Source: Nansenia antarctica (Eukaryota; Chordata; Actinopteri; Argentiniformes; Microstomatidae). From it: 64,000 bases of DNA. The stretch is taken from positions 20,775,196 through 20,839,195 of the forward strand of contig OZ022345.1 in assembly GCA_963989245.1 (NCBI GenBank), written 5' to 3'. Shown in pieces: positions 1 through 13,600 of this stretch; position 1 is the first letter of the stretch, and the number at the start of each line of letters is the position of its first letter. The notes below the pieces were generated by a model that had not been told where the DNA came from, did no database searches, and was given only the letters and a program-made list of their open reading frames with translations. Both the position numbers and the translations under genes were made by a program.

Positions 1-3000
1 AAGAGATTGTCAAAAGAGACTCCGAAAACGAAACGTTGATCACTTTTGAGCAAAAGGCTGCACACACGCAATTCAAGTTGCTCTGATTGTCATTTAGAGT
101 TACATTATAGGATTATTCAACAACAAGTCAAAATGTGCTCGTGAAAGGCAGAAAACAACACTTTGATAGTTTGATATAACTTGAGAACGAATGCAAAAAA
201 CAGTCCACTCTAAGAATAGGCCGCTTGGACACTTTCAGAACAGCTCTGTTAATGACTGAAAACAGCTCTCGAAGAGATTGTCAAAAGAGACTCCGAAAAC
301 GAAACGTTGATCACTTTTGAGCAAAAGGCTGCACACACGCAATTCAAGTTGCTCTGATTGTCATTTAGAGTTACATTATAGGATTATTCAACAACAAGTC
401 AAAATGTGCTCGTGAAAGGCAGAAAACAACACTTTGATAGTTTGATATAACTTGAGAACGAATGCAAAAAACAGTCCACTCTAAGAACAGGCCGCTTGGA
501 CACTTTCAGAACAGCTCTGTTAATGACTGAAAACAGCTCTCGAAGAGATTGTCAAAAGAGACTCCGAAAACGAAACGTTGATCACTTTTGAGCAAAAGGC
601 TGCACACACGCAATTCAAGTTGCTCTGATTGTCATTTAGAGTTACATTATAGGATTATTCAACAACAAGTCAAAATGTGCTCGTGAAAGGCAGAAAACAA
701 CACTTTGATAGTTTGATATAACTTGAGAACGAATGCAAAAAACAGTCCACTCTAAGAACAGGCCGCTTGGACACTTTCAGAACAGCTCTGTTAATGACTG
801 AAAACAGCTCTCGAAGAGATTGTCAAAAGAGACTCCGAAAACGAAACGTTGATCACTTTTGAGCAAAAGGCTGCACACACGCAATTCAAGTTGCTCTGAT
901 TGTCATTAAGAGTTACATTATAGGAGCATTCAGCAACAAGTCAAAATGTGCTCCAGAAAAGCAGAAAACAACACTGATAGAACTTGAGAACGAATGCAAA
1001 AACAGTCCATTCTCAGAACAGGCCGCTTGGACACTTTCAGAACAGCTCTGTTAATGACTGAAAACAGCTCTCGAAGAGATTGTCAAAAGAGACTCTGAAA
1101 ACGAAACGTTGATTACTTTTGAGCAAAAGGCTGCACACACGCAATTCAAGTTGCTCTGATTGTCATTTAGAGTAACATTATAGGATTATTCAACAACAAG
1201 TCAAAATGTGCTCGTGAAAGGCAGAAAACAACACTTTGATAGTTTGATATAACTTGAGAACGAATGCAAAAAACAGTCCACTCTCAGAACAGGCCGCTTG
1301 GACACTTTCAGAACAGCTCTGTTAATGACTGAAAACAGCTCTCGAAGAGATTGTCAAAAGAGACTCCGAAAACGAAACGTTGATCACTTTTGAGCAAAAG
1401 GCTGCACACACGCAATTCAAGTTGCTCTGATTGTCATTTAGAGTTACATTATAGGATTATTCAACAACAAGTCAAAATGTGCTCGTGAAAGGCAGAAAAC
1501 AACACTTTGATAGTTTGATATAACTTGAGAACGAATGCAAAAAACAGTCCACTCTAAGAACAGGCCGCTTGGACACTTTCAGAACAGCTCTGTTAATGAC
1601 TGAAAACAGCTCTCGAAGAGATTGTCAAAAGAGACTCTGAAAACGAAACGTTGATCACTTTTGAGCAAAAGGCTGCACACACGCAATTCAAGTTGCTCTG
1701 ATTGTCATTTAGAGTTACATTATAGGATTATTCAACAACAAGTCAAAATGTGCTCGTGAAAGGCAGAAAACAACGCTTTGATAGTTTGATATAACTTGAG
1801 AACGAATGCAAAAAACAGTCCACTCTAAGAACAGGCCGCTTGGACACTTTCAGAACAGCTCTGTTAATGACTGAAAACAGCTCTCGAAGAGATTGTCAAA
1901 AGAGACTCCGAAAACGAAACGTTGATCACTTTTGAGCAAAAGGCTGCACACACGCAATTCAAGTTACTCTGATTGTCATTTAGAGTTACATTATAGGATT
2001 ATTCAACAACAAGTCAAAATGTGCTCGTGAAAGGCAGAAAACAACACTTTGATAGTTTGATATAACTTGAGAACGAATGCAAAAAACAGTCCACTCTAAG
2101 AACAGGCCGCTTGGACACTTTCAGAACAGCTCTGTTAATGACTGAAAACAGCTCTCGAAGAGATTGTCAAAAGAGACTCCGAAAACGAAACGTTGATCAC
2201 TTTTGAGCAAAAGGCTGCACACACGCAATTCAAGTTGCTCTGATTGTCATTTAGAGTTACATTATAGGATTATTCAACAACAAGTCAAAATGTGCTCTCG
2301 AAAGGCAGAAAACAACACTTTGATAGTTTGATATAACTTGAGAACGAATGCAAAAAAACAGTCCACTCTCAGAACAGGCCGCTTGGACACTTTCAGAACA
2401 GCTCTGTTAATGACTGAAAACAGCTCTCGAAGAGATTGTCAAAAGAGACTCTGAAAACGAAACGTTGATTACTTTTGAGCAAAAGGCTGCACACACGCAA
2501 TTCAAGTTGCTCTGATTGTCATTTAGAGTAACATTATAGGATTATTCAACAACAAGTCAAAATGTGCTCGTGAAAGGCAGAAAACAACACTTTGATAGTT
2601 TGATATAACTTGAGAACGAATGCAAAAAACAGTCCACTCTCAGAACAGGCCGCTTGGACACTTTCAGAACAGCTCTGTTAATGACTGAAAACAGCTCTCG
2701 AAGAGATTGTCAAAAGAGACTCCGAAAACGAAACGTTGATCACTTTTGAGCAAAAGGCTGCACACACGCAATTCAAGTTGCTCTGATTGTCATTTAGAGT
2801 TACATTATAGGATTATTCAACAACAAGTCAAAATGTGCTCGTGAAAGGCAGAAAACAACACTTTGATAGTTTGATATAACTTGAGAACGAATGCAAAAAA
2901 CAGTCCACTCTCAGAACAGGCCGCTTGTACACTTTCAGAACAGCTCTGTTAATGACTGAAAACAGCTCTCGAAGAGATTGTCAAAAGAGACTCCGAAAAC

Positions 3001-4163
3001 GAAACGTTGATCACTTTTGAGCAAAAGGCTGCACACACGCAATTCAAGTTGCTCTGATTGTCATTTAGAGTTACATTATAGGATTATTCAACAACAAGTC
3101 AAAATGTGCTCGTGAAAGGCAGAAAACAACACTTTGATAGTTTGATATAACTTGAGAACGAATGCAAAAAACAGTCCACTCTAAGAACAGGCCGCTTGGA
3201 CACTTTCAGAACAGCTCTGTTAATGACTGAAAACAGCTCTCGAAGAAATTGTCAAAAGAGACTCTGAAAACGAAACGTTGATCACTTTTGAGCAAAAGGC
3301 TGCACACACGCAATTCAAGTTGCTCTGATTGTCATTTAGAGTTACATTATAGGATTATTCAACAACAAGTCAAAATGTGCTCGTGAAAGGCAGAAAACAA
3401 CACTTTGATAGTTTGATATAACTTGAGAACGAATGCAAAAAACAGTCCACTCTAAGAATAGGCCGCTTGGACACTTTCAGAACAGCTCTGTTAATGACTG
3501 AAAACAGCTCTCGAAGAGATTGTCAAAAGAGACTCCGAAAACGAAACGTTGATCACTTTTGAGCAAAAGGCTGCACACACGCAATTCAAGTTGCTCTGAT
3601 TGTCATTTAGAGTTACATTATAGGATTATTCAACAACAAGTCAAAATGTGCTCGTGAAAGGCAGAAAACAACACTTTGATAGTTTGATATAACTTGAGAA
3701 CGAATGCAAAAAACAGTCCACTCTAAGAACAGGCCGCTTGGACACTTTCAGAACAGCTCTGTTAATGACTGAAAACAGCTCTCGAAGAGATTGTCAAAAG
3801 AGACTCCGAAAACGAAACGTTGATCACTTTTGAGCAAAAGGCTGCACACACGCAATTCAAGTTGCTCTGATTGTCATTTAGAGTTACATTATAGGATTAT
3901 TCAACAACAAGTCAAAATGTGCTCGTGAAAGGCAGAAAACAACACTTTGATAGTTTGATATAACTTGAGAACGAATGCAAAAAACAGTCCACTCTAAGAA
4001 CAGGCCGCTTGGACACTTTCAGAACAGCTCTGTTAATGACTGAAAACAGCTCTCGAAGAGATTGTCAAAAGAGACTCCGAAAACGAAACGTTGATCACTT
4101 TTGAGCAAAAGGCTGCACACACGCAATTCAAGTTGCTCTGATTGTCATTAAGAGTTACATTAT

Positions 4164-7100
4164 AGGAGCATTCAGCAACAAGTCAAAATGTGCTCCAGAA
4201 AAGCAGAAAACAACACTGATAGAACTTGAGAACGAATGCAAAAACAGTCCACTCTCAGAACAGGCCGCTTGGACACTTTCAGAACAGCTCTGTTAATGAC
4301 TGAAAACAGCTCTCGAAGAGATTGTCAAAAGAGACTCTGAAAACGAAACGTTGATTACTTTTGAGCAAAAGGCTGCACACACGCAATTCAAGTTGCTCTG
4401 ATTGTCATTTAGAGTAACATTATAGGATTATTCAACAACAAGTCAAAATGTGCTCGTGAAAGGCAGAAAACAACACTTTGATAGTTTGATATAACTTGAG
4501 AACGAATGCAAAAAACAGTCCACTCTCAGAACAGGCCGCTTGGACACTTTCAGAACAGCTCTGTTAATGACTGAAAACAGCTCTCGAAGAGATTGTCAAA
4601 AGAGACTCCGAAAACGAAACGTTGATCACTTTTGAGCAAAAGGCTGCACACACGCAATTCAAGTTGCTCTGATTGTCATTTAGAGTTACATTATAGGATT
4701 ATTCAACAACAAGTCAAAATGTGCTCGTGAAAGGCAGAAAACAACACTTTGATAGTTTGATATAACTTGAGAACGAATGCAAAAAACAGTCCACTCTAAG
4801 AACAGGCCGCTTGGACACTTTCAGAACAGCTCTGTTAATGACTGAAAACAGCTCTCGAAGAGATTGTCAAAAGAGACTCTGAAAACGAAACGTTGATCAC
4901 TTTTGAGCAAAAGGCTGCACACACGCAATTCAAGTTGCTCTGATTGTCATTTAGAGTTACATTATAGGATTATTCAACAACAAGTCAAAATGTGCTCGTG
5001 AAAGGCAGAAAACAACGCTTTGATAGTTTGATATAACTTGAGAACGAATGCAAAAAACAGTCCACTCTAAGAACAGGCCGCTTGGACACTTTCAGAACAG
5101 CTCTGTTAATGACTGAAAACAGCTCTCGAAGAGATTGTCAAAAGAGACTCCGAAAACGAAACGTTGATCACTTTTGAGCAAAAGGCTGCACACACGCAAT
5201 TCAAGTTGCTCTGATTGTCATTTAGAGTTACATTATAGGATTATTCAACAACAAGTCAAAATGTGCTCGTGAAAGGCAGAAAACAACACTTTGATAGTTT
5301 GATATAACTTGAGAACGAATGCAAAAAACAGTCCACTCTCAGAACAGGCCGCTTGGACACTTTCAGAACAGCTCTGTTAATGACTGAAAACAGCTCTCGA
5401 AGAGATTGTCAAAAGAGACTCTGAAAACGAAACGTTGATTACTTTTGAGCAAAAGGCTGCACACACGCAATTCAAGTTGCTCTGATTGTCATTTAGGATT
5501 ATTCAACAACAAGGATTATTCAACAACAAGTCAAAATGTGCTCGTGAAAGGCAGAAAACAACACTTTGATAGTTTGATATAACTTGAGAACGAATGCAAA
5601 AAACAGTCCACTCTAAGAACAGGCCGCTTGGACACTTTCAGAACAGCTCTGTTAATGACTGAAAACAGCTCTCGAAGAGATTGTCAAAAGAGACTCCGAA
5701 AACGAAACGTTGATCACTTTTGAGCAAAAGGCTGCACACACGCAATTCAAGTTGCTCTGATTGTCATTAAGAGTTACATTATAGGAGCATTCAGCAACAA
5801 GTCAAAATGTGCTCCAGAAAAGCAGAAAACAACACTGATAGAACTTGAGAACGAATGCAAAAACAGTCCACTCTCAGAACAGGCCGCTTGGACACTTTCA
5901 GAACAGCTCTGTTAATGACTGAAAACAGCTCTCGAAGAGATTGTCAAAAGAGACTCTGAAAATGAAACGTTGATTACTTTTGAGCAAAAGGCTGCACACA
6001 CGCAATTCAAGTTGCTCTGATTGTCATTTAGAGTAACATTATAGGATTATTCAACAACAAGTCAAAATGTGCTCGTGAAAGGCAGAAAACAACACTTTGA
6101 TAGTTTGATATAACTTGAGAACGAATGCAAAAAACAGTCCACTCTCAGAACAGGCCGCTTGGACACTTTCAGAACAGCTCTGTTAATGACTGAAAACAGC
6201 TCTCGAAGAGATTGTCAAAAGAGACTCCGAAAACGAAACGTTGATCACTTTTGAGCAAAAGGCTGCACACACGCAATTCAAGTTGCTCTGATTGTCATTT
6301 AGAGTTACATTATAGGATTATTCAACAACAAGTCAAAATGTGCTCGTGAAAGGCAGAAAACAACACTTTGATAGTTTGATATAACTTGAGAACGAATGCA
6401 AAAAACAGTCCACTCTAAGAACAGGCCGCTTGGACACTTTCAGAACAGCTCTGTTAATGACTGAAAACAGCTCTCGAAGAGATTGTCAAAAGAGACTCTG
6501 AAAACGAAACGTTGATCACTTTTGAGCAAAAGGCTGCACACACGCAATTCAAGTTGCTCTGATTGTCATTTAGAGTTACATTATAGGATTATTCAACAAC
6601 AAGTCAAAATGTGCTCGTGAAAGGCAGAAAACAACGCTTTGATAGTTTGATATAACTTGAGAACGAATGCAAAAAACAGTCCACTCTAAGAACAGGCCGC
6701 TTGGACACTTTCAGAACAGCTCTGTTAATGACTGAAAACAGCTCTCGAAGAGATTGTCAAAAGAGACTCCGAAAACGAAACGTTGATCACTTTTGAGCAA
6801 AAGGCTGCACACACGCAATTCAAGTTGCTCTGATTGTCATTTAGAGTTACATTATAGGATTATTCAACAACAAGTCAAAATGTGCTCGTGAAAGGCAGAA
6901 AACAACACTTTGATAGTTTGATATAACTTGAGAACGAATGCAAAAAACAGTCCACTCTCAGAACAGGCCGCTTGGACACTTTCAGAACAGCTCTGTTAAT
7001 GACTGAAAACAGCTCTCGAAGAGATTGTCAAAAGAGACTCTGAAAACGAAACGTTGATTACTTTTGAGCAAAAGGCTGCACACACGCAATTCAAGTTGCT

Positions 7101-10100
7101 CTGATTGTCATTTAGAGTAACATTATAGGATTATTCAACAACAAGTCAAAATGTGCTCGTGAAAGGCAGAAAACAACACTTTGATAGTTTGATATAACTT
7201 GAGAACGAATGCAAAAAACAGTCCACTCTAAGAACAGGCCGCTTGGACACTTTCAGAACAGCTCTGTTAATGACTGAAAACAGCTCTCGAAGAGATTGTC
7301 AAAAGAGACTCCGAAAACGAAACGTTGATCACTTTTGAGCAAAAGGCTGCACACACGCAATTCAAGTTGCTCTGATTGTCATTAAGAGTTACATTATAGG
7401 AGCATTCAGCAACAAGTCAAAATGTGCTCCAGAAAAGCAGAAAACAACACTGATAGAACTTGAGAACGAATGCAAAAACAGTCCACTCTCAGAACAGGCC
7501 GCTTGGACACTTTCAGAACAGCTCTGTTAATGACTGAAAACAGCTCTCGAAGAGATTGTCAAAAGAGACTCTGAAAACGAAACGTTGATTACTTTTGAGC
7601 AAAAGGCTGCACACACGCAATTCAAGTTGCTCTGATTGTCATTTAGAGTAACATTATAGGATTATTCAACAACAAGTCAAAATGTGCTCGTGAAAGGCAG
7701 AAAACAACACTTTGATAGTTTGATATAACTTGAGAACGAATGCAAAAAACAGTCCACTCTCAGAACAGGCCGCTTGGACACTTTCAGAACAGCTCTGTTA
7801 ATGACTGAAAACAGCTCTCGAAGAGATTGTCAAAAGAGACTCCGAAAACGAAACGTTGATCACTTTTGAGCAAAAGGCTGCACACACGCAATTCAAGTTG
7901 CTCTGATTGTCATTTAGAGTTACATTATAGGATTATTCAACAACAAGTCCAAATGTGCTCGTGAAAGGCAGAAAACAACACTTTGATAGTTTGATATAAC
8001 TTGAGAACGAATGCAAAAAACAGTCCACTCTAAGAACAGGCCGCTTGGACACTTTCAGAACAGCTCTGTTAATGACTGAAAACAGCTCTCGAAGAGATTG
8101 TCAAAAGAGACTCTGAAAACGAAACGTTGATCACTTTTGAGCAAAAGGCTGCACACACGCAATTCAAGTTGCTCTGATTGTCATTTAGAGTTACATTATA
8201 GGATTATTCAACAACAAGTCAAAATGTGCTCGTGAAAGGCAGAAAACAACGCTTTGATAGTTTGATATAACTTGAGAACGAATGCAAAAAACAGTCCACT
8301 CTAAGAACAGGCCGCTTGGACACTTTCAGAACAGCTCTGTTAATGACTGAAAACAGCTCTCGAAGAGATTGTCAAAAGAGACTCCGAAAACGAAACGTTG
8401 ATCACTTTTGAGCAAAAGGCTGCACACACGCAATTCAAGTTGCTCTGATTGTCATTTAGAGTTACATTATAGGATTATTCAACAACAAGTCAAAATGTGC
8501 TCGTGAAAGGCAGAAAACAACACTTTGATAGTTTGATATAACTTGAGAACGAATGCAAAAAACAGTCCACTCTCAGAACAGGCCGCTTGGACACTTTCAG
8601 AACAGCTCTGTTAATGACTGAAAACAGCTCTCGAAGAGATTGTCAAAAGAGACTCTGAAAACGAAACGTTGATTACTTTTGAGCAAAAGGCTGCACACAC
8701 GCAATTCAAGTTGCTCTGATTGTCATTTAGGATTATTCAACAACAAGGATTATTCAACAACAAGTCAAAATGTGCTCGTGAAAGGCAGAAAACAACACTT
8801 TGATAGTTTGATATAACTTGAGAACGAATGCAAAAAACAGTCCACTCTAAGAACAGGCCGCTTGGACACTTTCAGAACAGCTCTGTTAATGACTGAAAAC
8901 AGCTCTCGAAGAGATTGTCAAAAGAGACTCCGAAAACGAAACGTTGATCACTTTTGAGCAAAAGGCTGCACACACGCAATTCAAGTTGCTCTGATTGTCA
9001 TTAAGAGTTACATTATAGGAGCATTCAGCAACAAGTCAAAATGTGCTCCAGAAAAGCAGAAAACAACACTGATAGAACTTGAGAACGAATGCAAAAACAG
9101 TCCACTCTCAGAACAGGCCGCTTGGACACTTTCAGAACAGCTCTGTTAATGACTGAAAACAGCTCTCGAAGAGATTGTCAAAAGAGACTCTGAAAACGAA
9201 ACGTTGATTACTTTTGAGCAAAAGGCTGCACACACGCAATTCAAGTTGCTCTGATTGTCATTTAGAGTAACATTATAGGATTATTCAACAACAAGTCAAA
9301 ATGTGCTCGTGAAAGGCAGAAAACAACACTTTGATAGTTTGATATAACTTGAGAACGAATGCAAAAAACAGTCCACTCTCAGAACAGGCCGCTTGGACAC
9401 TTTCAGAACAGCTCTGTTAATGACTGAAAACAGCTCTCGAAGAGATTGTCAAAAGAGACTCCGAAAACGAAACGTTGATCACTTTTGAGCAAAAGGCTGC
9501 ACACACGCAATTCAAGTTGCTCTGATTGTCATTTAGAGTTACATTATAGGATTATTCAACAACAAGTCAAAATGTGCTCGTGAAAGGCAGAAAACAACAC
9601 TTTGATAGTTTGATATAACTTGAGAACGAATGCAAAAAACAGTCCACTCTAAGAACAGGCCGCTTGGACACTTTCAGAACAGCTCTGTTAATGACTGAAA
9701 ACAGCTCTCGAAGAGATTGTCAAAAGAGACTCTGAAAACGAAACGTTGATCACTTTTGAGCAAAAGGCTGCACACACGCAATTCAAGTTGCTCTGATTGT
9801 CATTTAGAGTTACATTATAGGATTATTCAACAACAAGTCAAAATGTGCTCGTGAAAGGCAGAAAACAACGCTTTGATAGTTTGATATAACTTGAGAACGA
9901 ATGCAAAAAACAGTCCACTCTAAGAACAGGCCGCTTGGACACTTTCAGAACAGCTCTGTTAATGACTGAAAACAGCTCTCGAAGAGATTGTCAAAAGAGA
10001 CTCCGAAAACGAAACGTTGATCACTTTTGAGCAAAAGGCTGCACACACGCAATTCAAGTTGCTCTGATTGTCATTTAGAGTTACATTATAGGATTATTCA

Positions 10101-10631
10101 ACAACAAGTCAAAATGTGCTCGTGAAAGGCAGAAAACAACACTTTGATAGTTTGATATAACTTGAGAACGAATGCAAAAAACAGTCCACTCTCAGAACAG
10201 GCCGCTTGGACACTTTCAGAACAGCTCTGTTAATGACTGAAAACAGCTCTCGAAGAGATTGTCAAAAGAGACTCTGAAAACGAAACGTTGATTACTTTTG
10301 AGCAAAAGGCTGCACACACGCAATTCAAGTTGCTCTGATTGTCATTTAGAGTAACATTATAGGATTATTCAACAACAAGTCAAAATGTGCTCGTGAAAGG
10401 CAGAAAACAACACTTTGATAGTTTGATATAACTTGAGAACGAATGCAAAAAACAGTCCACTCTAAGAACAGGCCGCTTGGACACTTTCAGAACAGCTCTG
10501 TTAATGACTGAAAACAGCTCTCGAAGAGATTGTCAAAAGAGACTCCGAAAACGAAACGTTGATCACTTTTGAGCAAAAGGCTGCACACACGCAATTCAAG
10601 TTGCTCTGATTGTCATTTAGAGTAACATTAT
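4164..10631. repeat. 6-monomer higher-order repeat, four tandem copies
   Basis: The short-monomer marker recurs at 4164, 5783, 7398 and 9017, giving steps of 1619, 1615 and 1619 bp (five 271-bp monomers plus one of 260 bp). The 4-bp excess comes from a local duplication of ggattattcaacaacaa at 5495 and again at 8729, exactly 3234 bp apart, so the repeat also has a two-unit period. A second marker, caacgctttg, lies 849 bp after the short-monomer marker in copies tested. The same pair (short monomer, then caacgc at +849) occurs at 922/1771 and 23617/24466, so partial copies lie outside the block. The right boundary is approximate. Confidence 0.85.
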
Positions 10632-13600
10632 AGGATTATTCAACAACAAGTCAAAATGTGCTCGTGAAAGGCAGAAAACAACACTTTGATAGTTTGATAT
10701 AACTTGAGAACGAATGCAAAAAACAGTCCACTCTAAGAACAGGCCGCTTGGACACTTTCAGAACAGCTCTGTTAATGACTGAAAACAGCTCTCGAAGAGA
10801 TTGTCAAAAGAGACTCCGAAAACGAAACGTTGATCACTTTTGAGCAAAAGGCTGCACACACGCAATTCAAGTTACTCTGATTGTCATTTAGAGTTACATT
10901 ATAGGATTATTCAACAACAAGTCAAAATGTGCTCGTGAAAGGCAGAAAACAACACTTTGATAGTTTGATATAACTTGAGAACGAATGCAAAAAACAGTCC
11001 ACTCTAAGAACAGGCCGCTTGGACACTTTCAGAACAGCTCTGTTAATGACTGAAAACAGCTCTCGAAGAGATTGTCAAAAGAGACTCCGAAAACGAAACG
11101 TTGATCACTTTTGAGCAAAAGGCTGCACACACGCAATTCAAGTTGCTCTGATTGTCATTTAGAGTTACATTATAGGATTATTCAACAACAAGTCAAAATG
11201 TGCTCTCGAAAGGCAGAAAACAACACTTTGATAGTTTGATATAACTTGAGAACGAATGCAAAAAAACAGTCCACTCTCAGAACAGGCCGCTTGGACACTT
11301 TCAGAACAGCTCTGTTAATGACTGAAAACAGCTCTCGAAGAGATTGTCAAAAGAGACTCTGAAAACGAAACGTTGATTACTTTTGAGCAAAAGGCTGCAC
11401 ACACGCAATTCAAGTTGCTCTGATTGTCATTTAGAGTAACATTATAGGATTATTCAACAACAAGTCAAAATGTGCTCGTGAAAGGCAGAAAACAACACTT
11501 TGATAGTTTGATATAACTTGAGAACGAATGCAAAAAACAGTCCACTCTCAGAACAGGCCGCTTGGACACTTTCAGAACAGCTCTGTTAATGACTGAAAAC
11601 AGCTCTCGAAGAGATTGTCAAAAGAGACTCCGAAAACGAAACGTTGATCACTTTTGAGCAAAAGGCTGCACACACGCAATTCAAGTTGCTCTGATTGTCA
11701 TTTAGAGTTACATTATAGGATTATTCAACAACAAGTCAAAATGTGCTCGTGAAAGGCAGAAAACAACACTTTGATAGTTTGATATAACTTGAGAACGAAT
11801 GCAAAAAACAGTCCACTCTCAGAACAGGCCGCTTGGACACTTTCAGAACAGCTCTGTTAATGACTGAAAACAGCTCTCGAAGAGATTGTCAAAAGAGACT
11901 CCGAAAACGAAACGTTGATCACTTTTGAGCAAAAGGCTGCACACACGCAATTCAAGTTGCTCTGATTGTCATTTAGAGTTACATTATAGGATTATTCAAC
12001 AACAAGTCAAAATGTGCTCGTGAAAGGCAGAAAACAACACTTTGATAGTTTGATATAACTTGAGAACGAATGCAAAAAACAGTCCACTCTAAGAACAGGC
12101 CGCTTGGACACTTTCAGAACAGCTCTGTTAATGACTGAAAACAGCTCTCGAAGAGATTGTCAAAAGAGACTCTGAAAACGAAACGTTGATCACTTTTGAG
12201 CAAAAGGCTGCACACACGCAATTCAAGTTGCTCTGGTTGTCATTTAGAGTTACATTATAGGATTATTCAACAACAAGTCAAAATGTGCTCGTGAAAGGCA
12301 GAAAACAACACTTTGATAGTTTGATATAACTTGAGAACGAATGCAAAAAACAGTCCACTCTCAGAACAGGCCGCTTGAACACTTTCAGAACAGCTCTGTT
12401 AATGACTGAAAACAGCTCTCGAAGAGATTGTCAAAAGAGACTCCGAAAACGAAACGTTGATCACTTTTGAGCAAAAGGCTGCACACACGCAATTCAAGTT
12501 GCTCTGATTGTCATTTAGAGTTACATTATAGGATTATTCAACAACAAGTCAAAATGTGCTCGTGAAAGGCAGAAAACAACACTTTGATAGTTTTATATAA
12601 CTTGAGAACGAATGCAAAAAACAGTCCACTCTCAGAACAGGCCGCTTGGACACTTTCAGAACAGCTCTGTTAATGACTGAAAACAGCTCTCGAAGAGATT
12701 GTCAAAAGAGACTCCGAAAACGAAACGTTGATCACTTTTGAGCAAAAGGCTGCACACACGCAATTCAAGTTGCTCTGATTGTCATTTAGAGTTACATTAT
12801 AGGATTATTCAACAACAAGTCAAAATGTGCTCGTGAAAGGCAGAAAACAACACTTTGATAGTTTGATATAACTTGAGAACGAATGCAAAAAACAGTCCAC
12901 TCTCAGAACAGGCCGCTTGGACACTTTCAGAACAGCTCTGTTAATGACTGAAAACAGCTCTCGAAGAGATTGTCAAAAGAGACTCCGAAAACGAAACGTT
13001 GATCACTTTTGAGCAAAAGGCTGCACACACGCAATTCAAGTTGCTCTGATTGTCATTTAGAGTTACATTATAGGATTATTCAACAACAAGTCAAAATGTG
13101 CTCGTGAAAGGCAGAAAACAACACTTTGATAGTTTGATATAACTTGAGAACGAATGCAAAAAACAGTCCACTCTAAGAACAGGCCGCTTGGACACTTTCA
13201 GAACAGCTCTGTTAATGACTGAAAACAGCTCTCGAAGAGATTGTCAAAAGAGACTCTGAAAACGAAACGTTGATCACTTTTGAGCAAAAGGCTGCACACA
13301 CGCAATTCAAGTTGCTCTGGTTGTCATTTAGAGTTACATTATAGGATTATTCAACAACAAGTCAAAATGTGCTCGTGAAAGGCAGAAAACAACACTTTGA
13401 TAGTTTGATATAACTTGAGAACGAATGCAAAAAACAGTCCACTCTCAGAACAGGCCGCTTGGACACTTTCAGAACAGCTCTGTTAATGACTGAAAACAGC
13501 TCTCGAAGAGATTGTCAAAAGAGACTCCGAAAACGAAACGTTGATCACTTTTGAGCAAAAGGCTGCACACACGCAATTCAAGTTGCTCTGATTGTCATTT

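Noticed and set aside
1..271. CENP-B box in the monomer (near ccgaaaacgaaacg)
   Set aside because: The reverse strand has TTCG, but the needed A and CGGG positions do not match the known consensus.
1..271. Tandem small-RNA genes (5S rRNA or tRNA) as the repeat unit
   Set aside because: No A or B box, no terminator T-run in a fitting place and no cloverleaf-like arrangement was seen.
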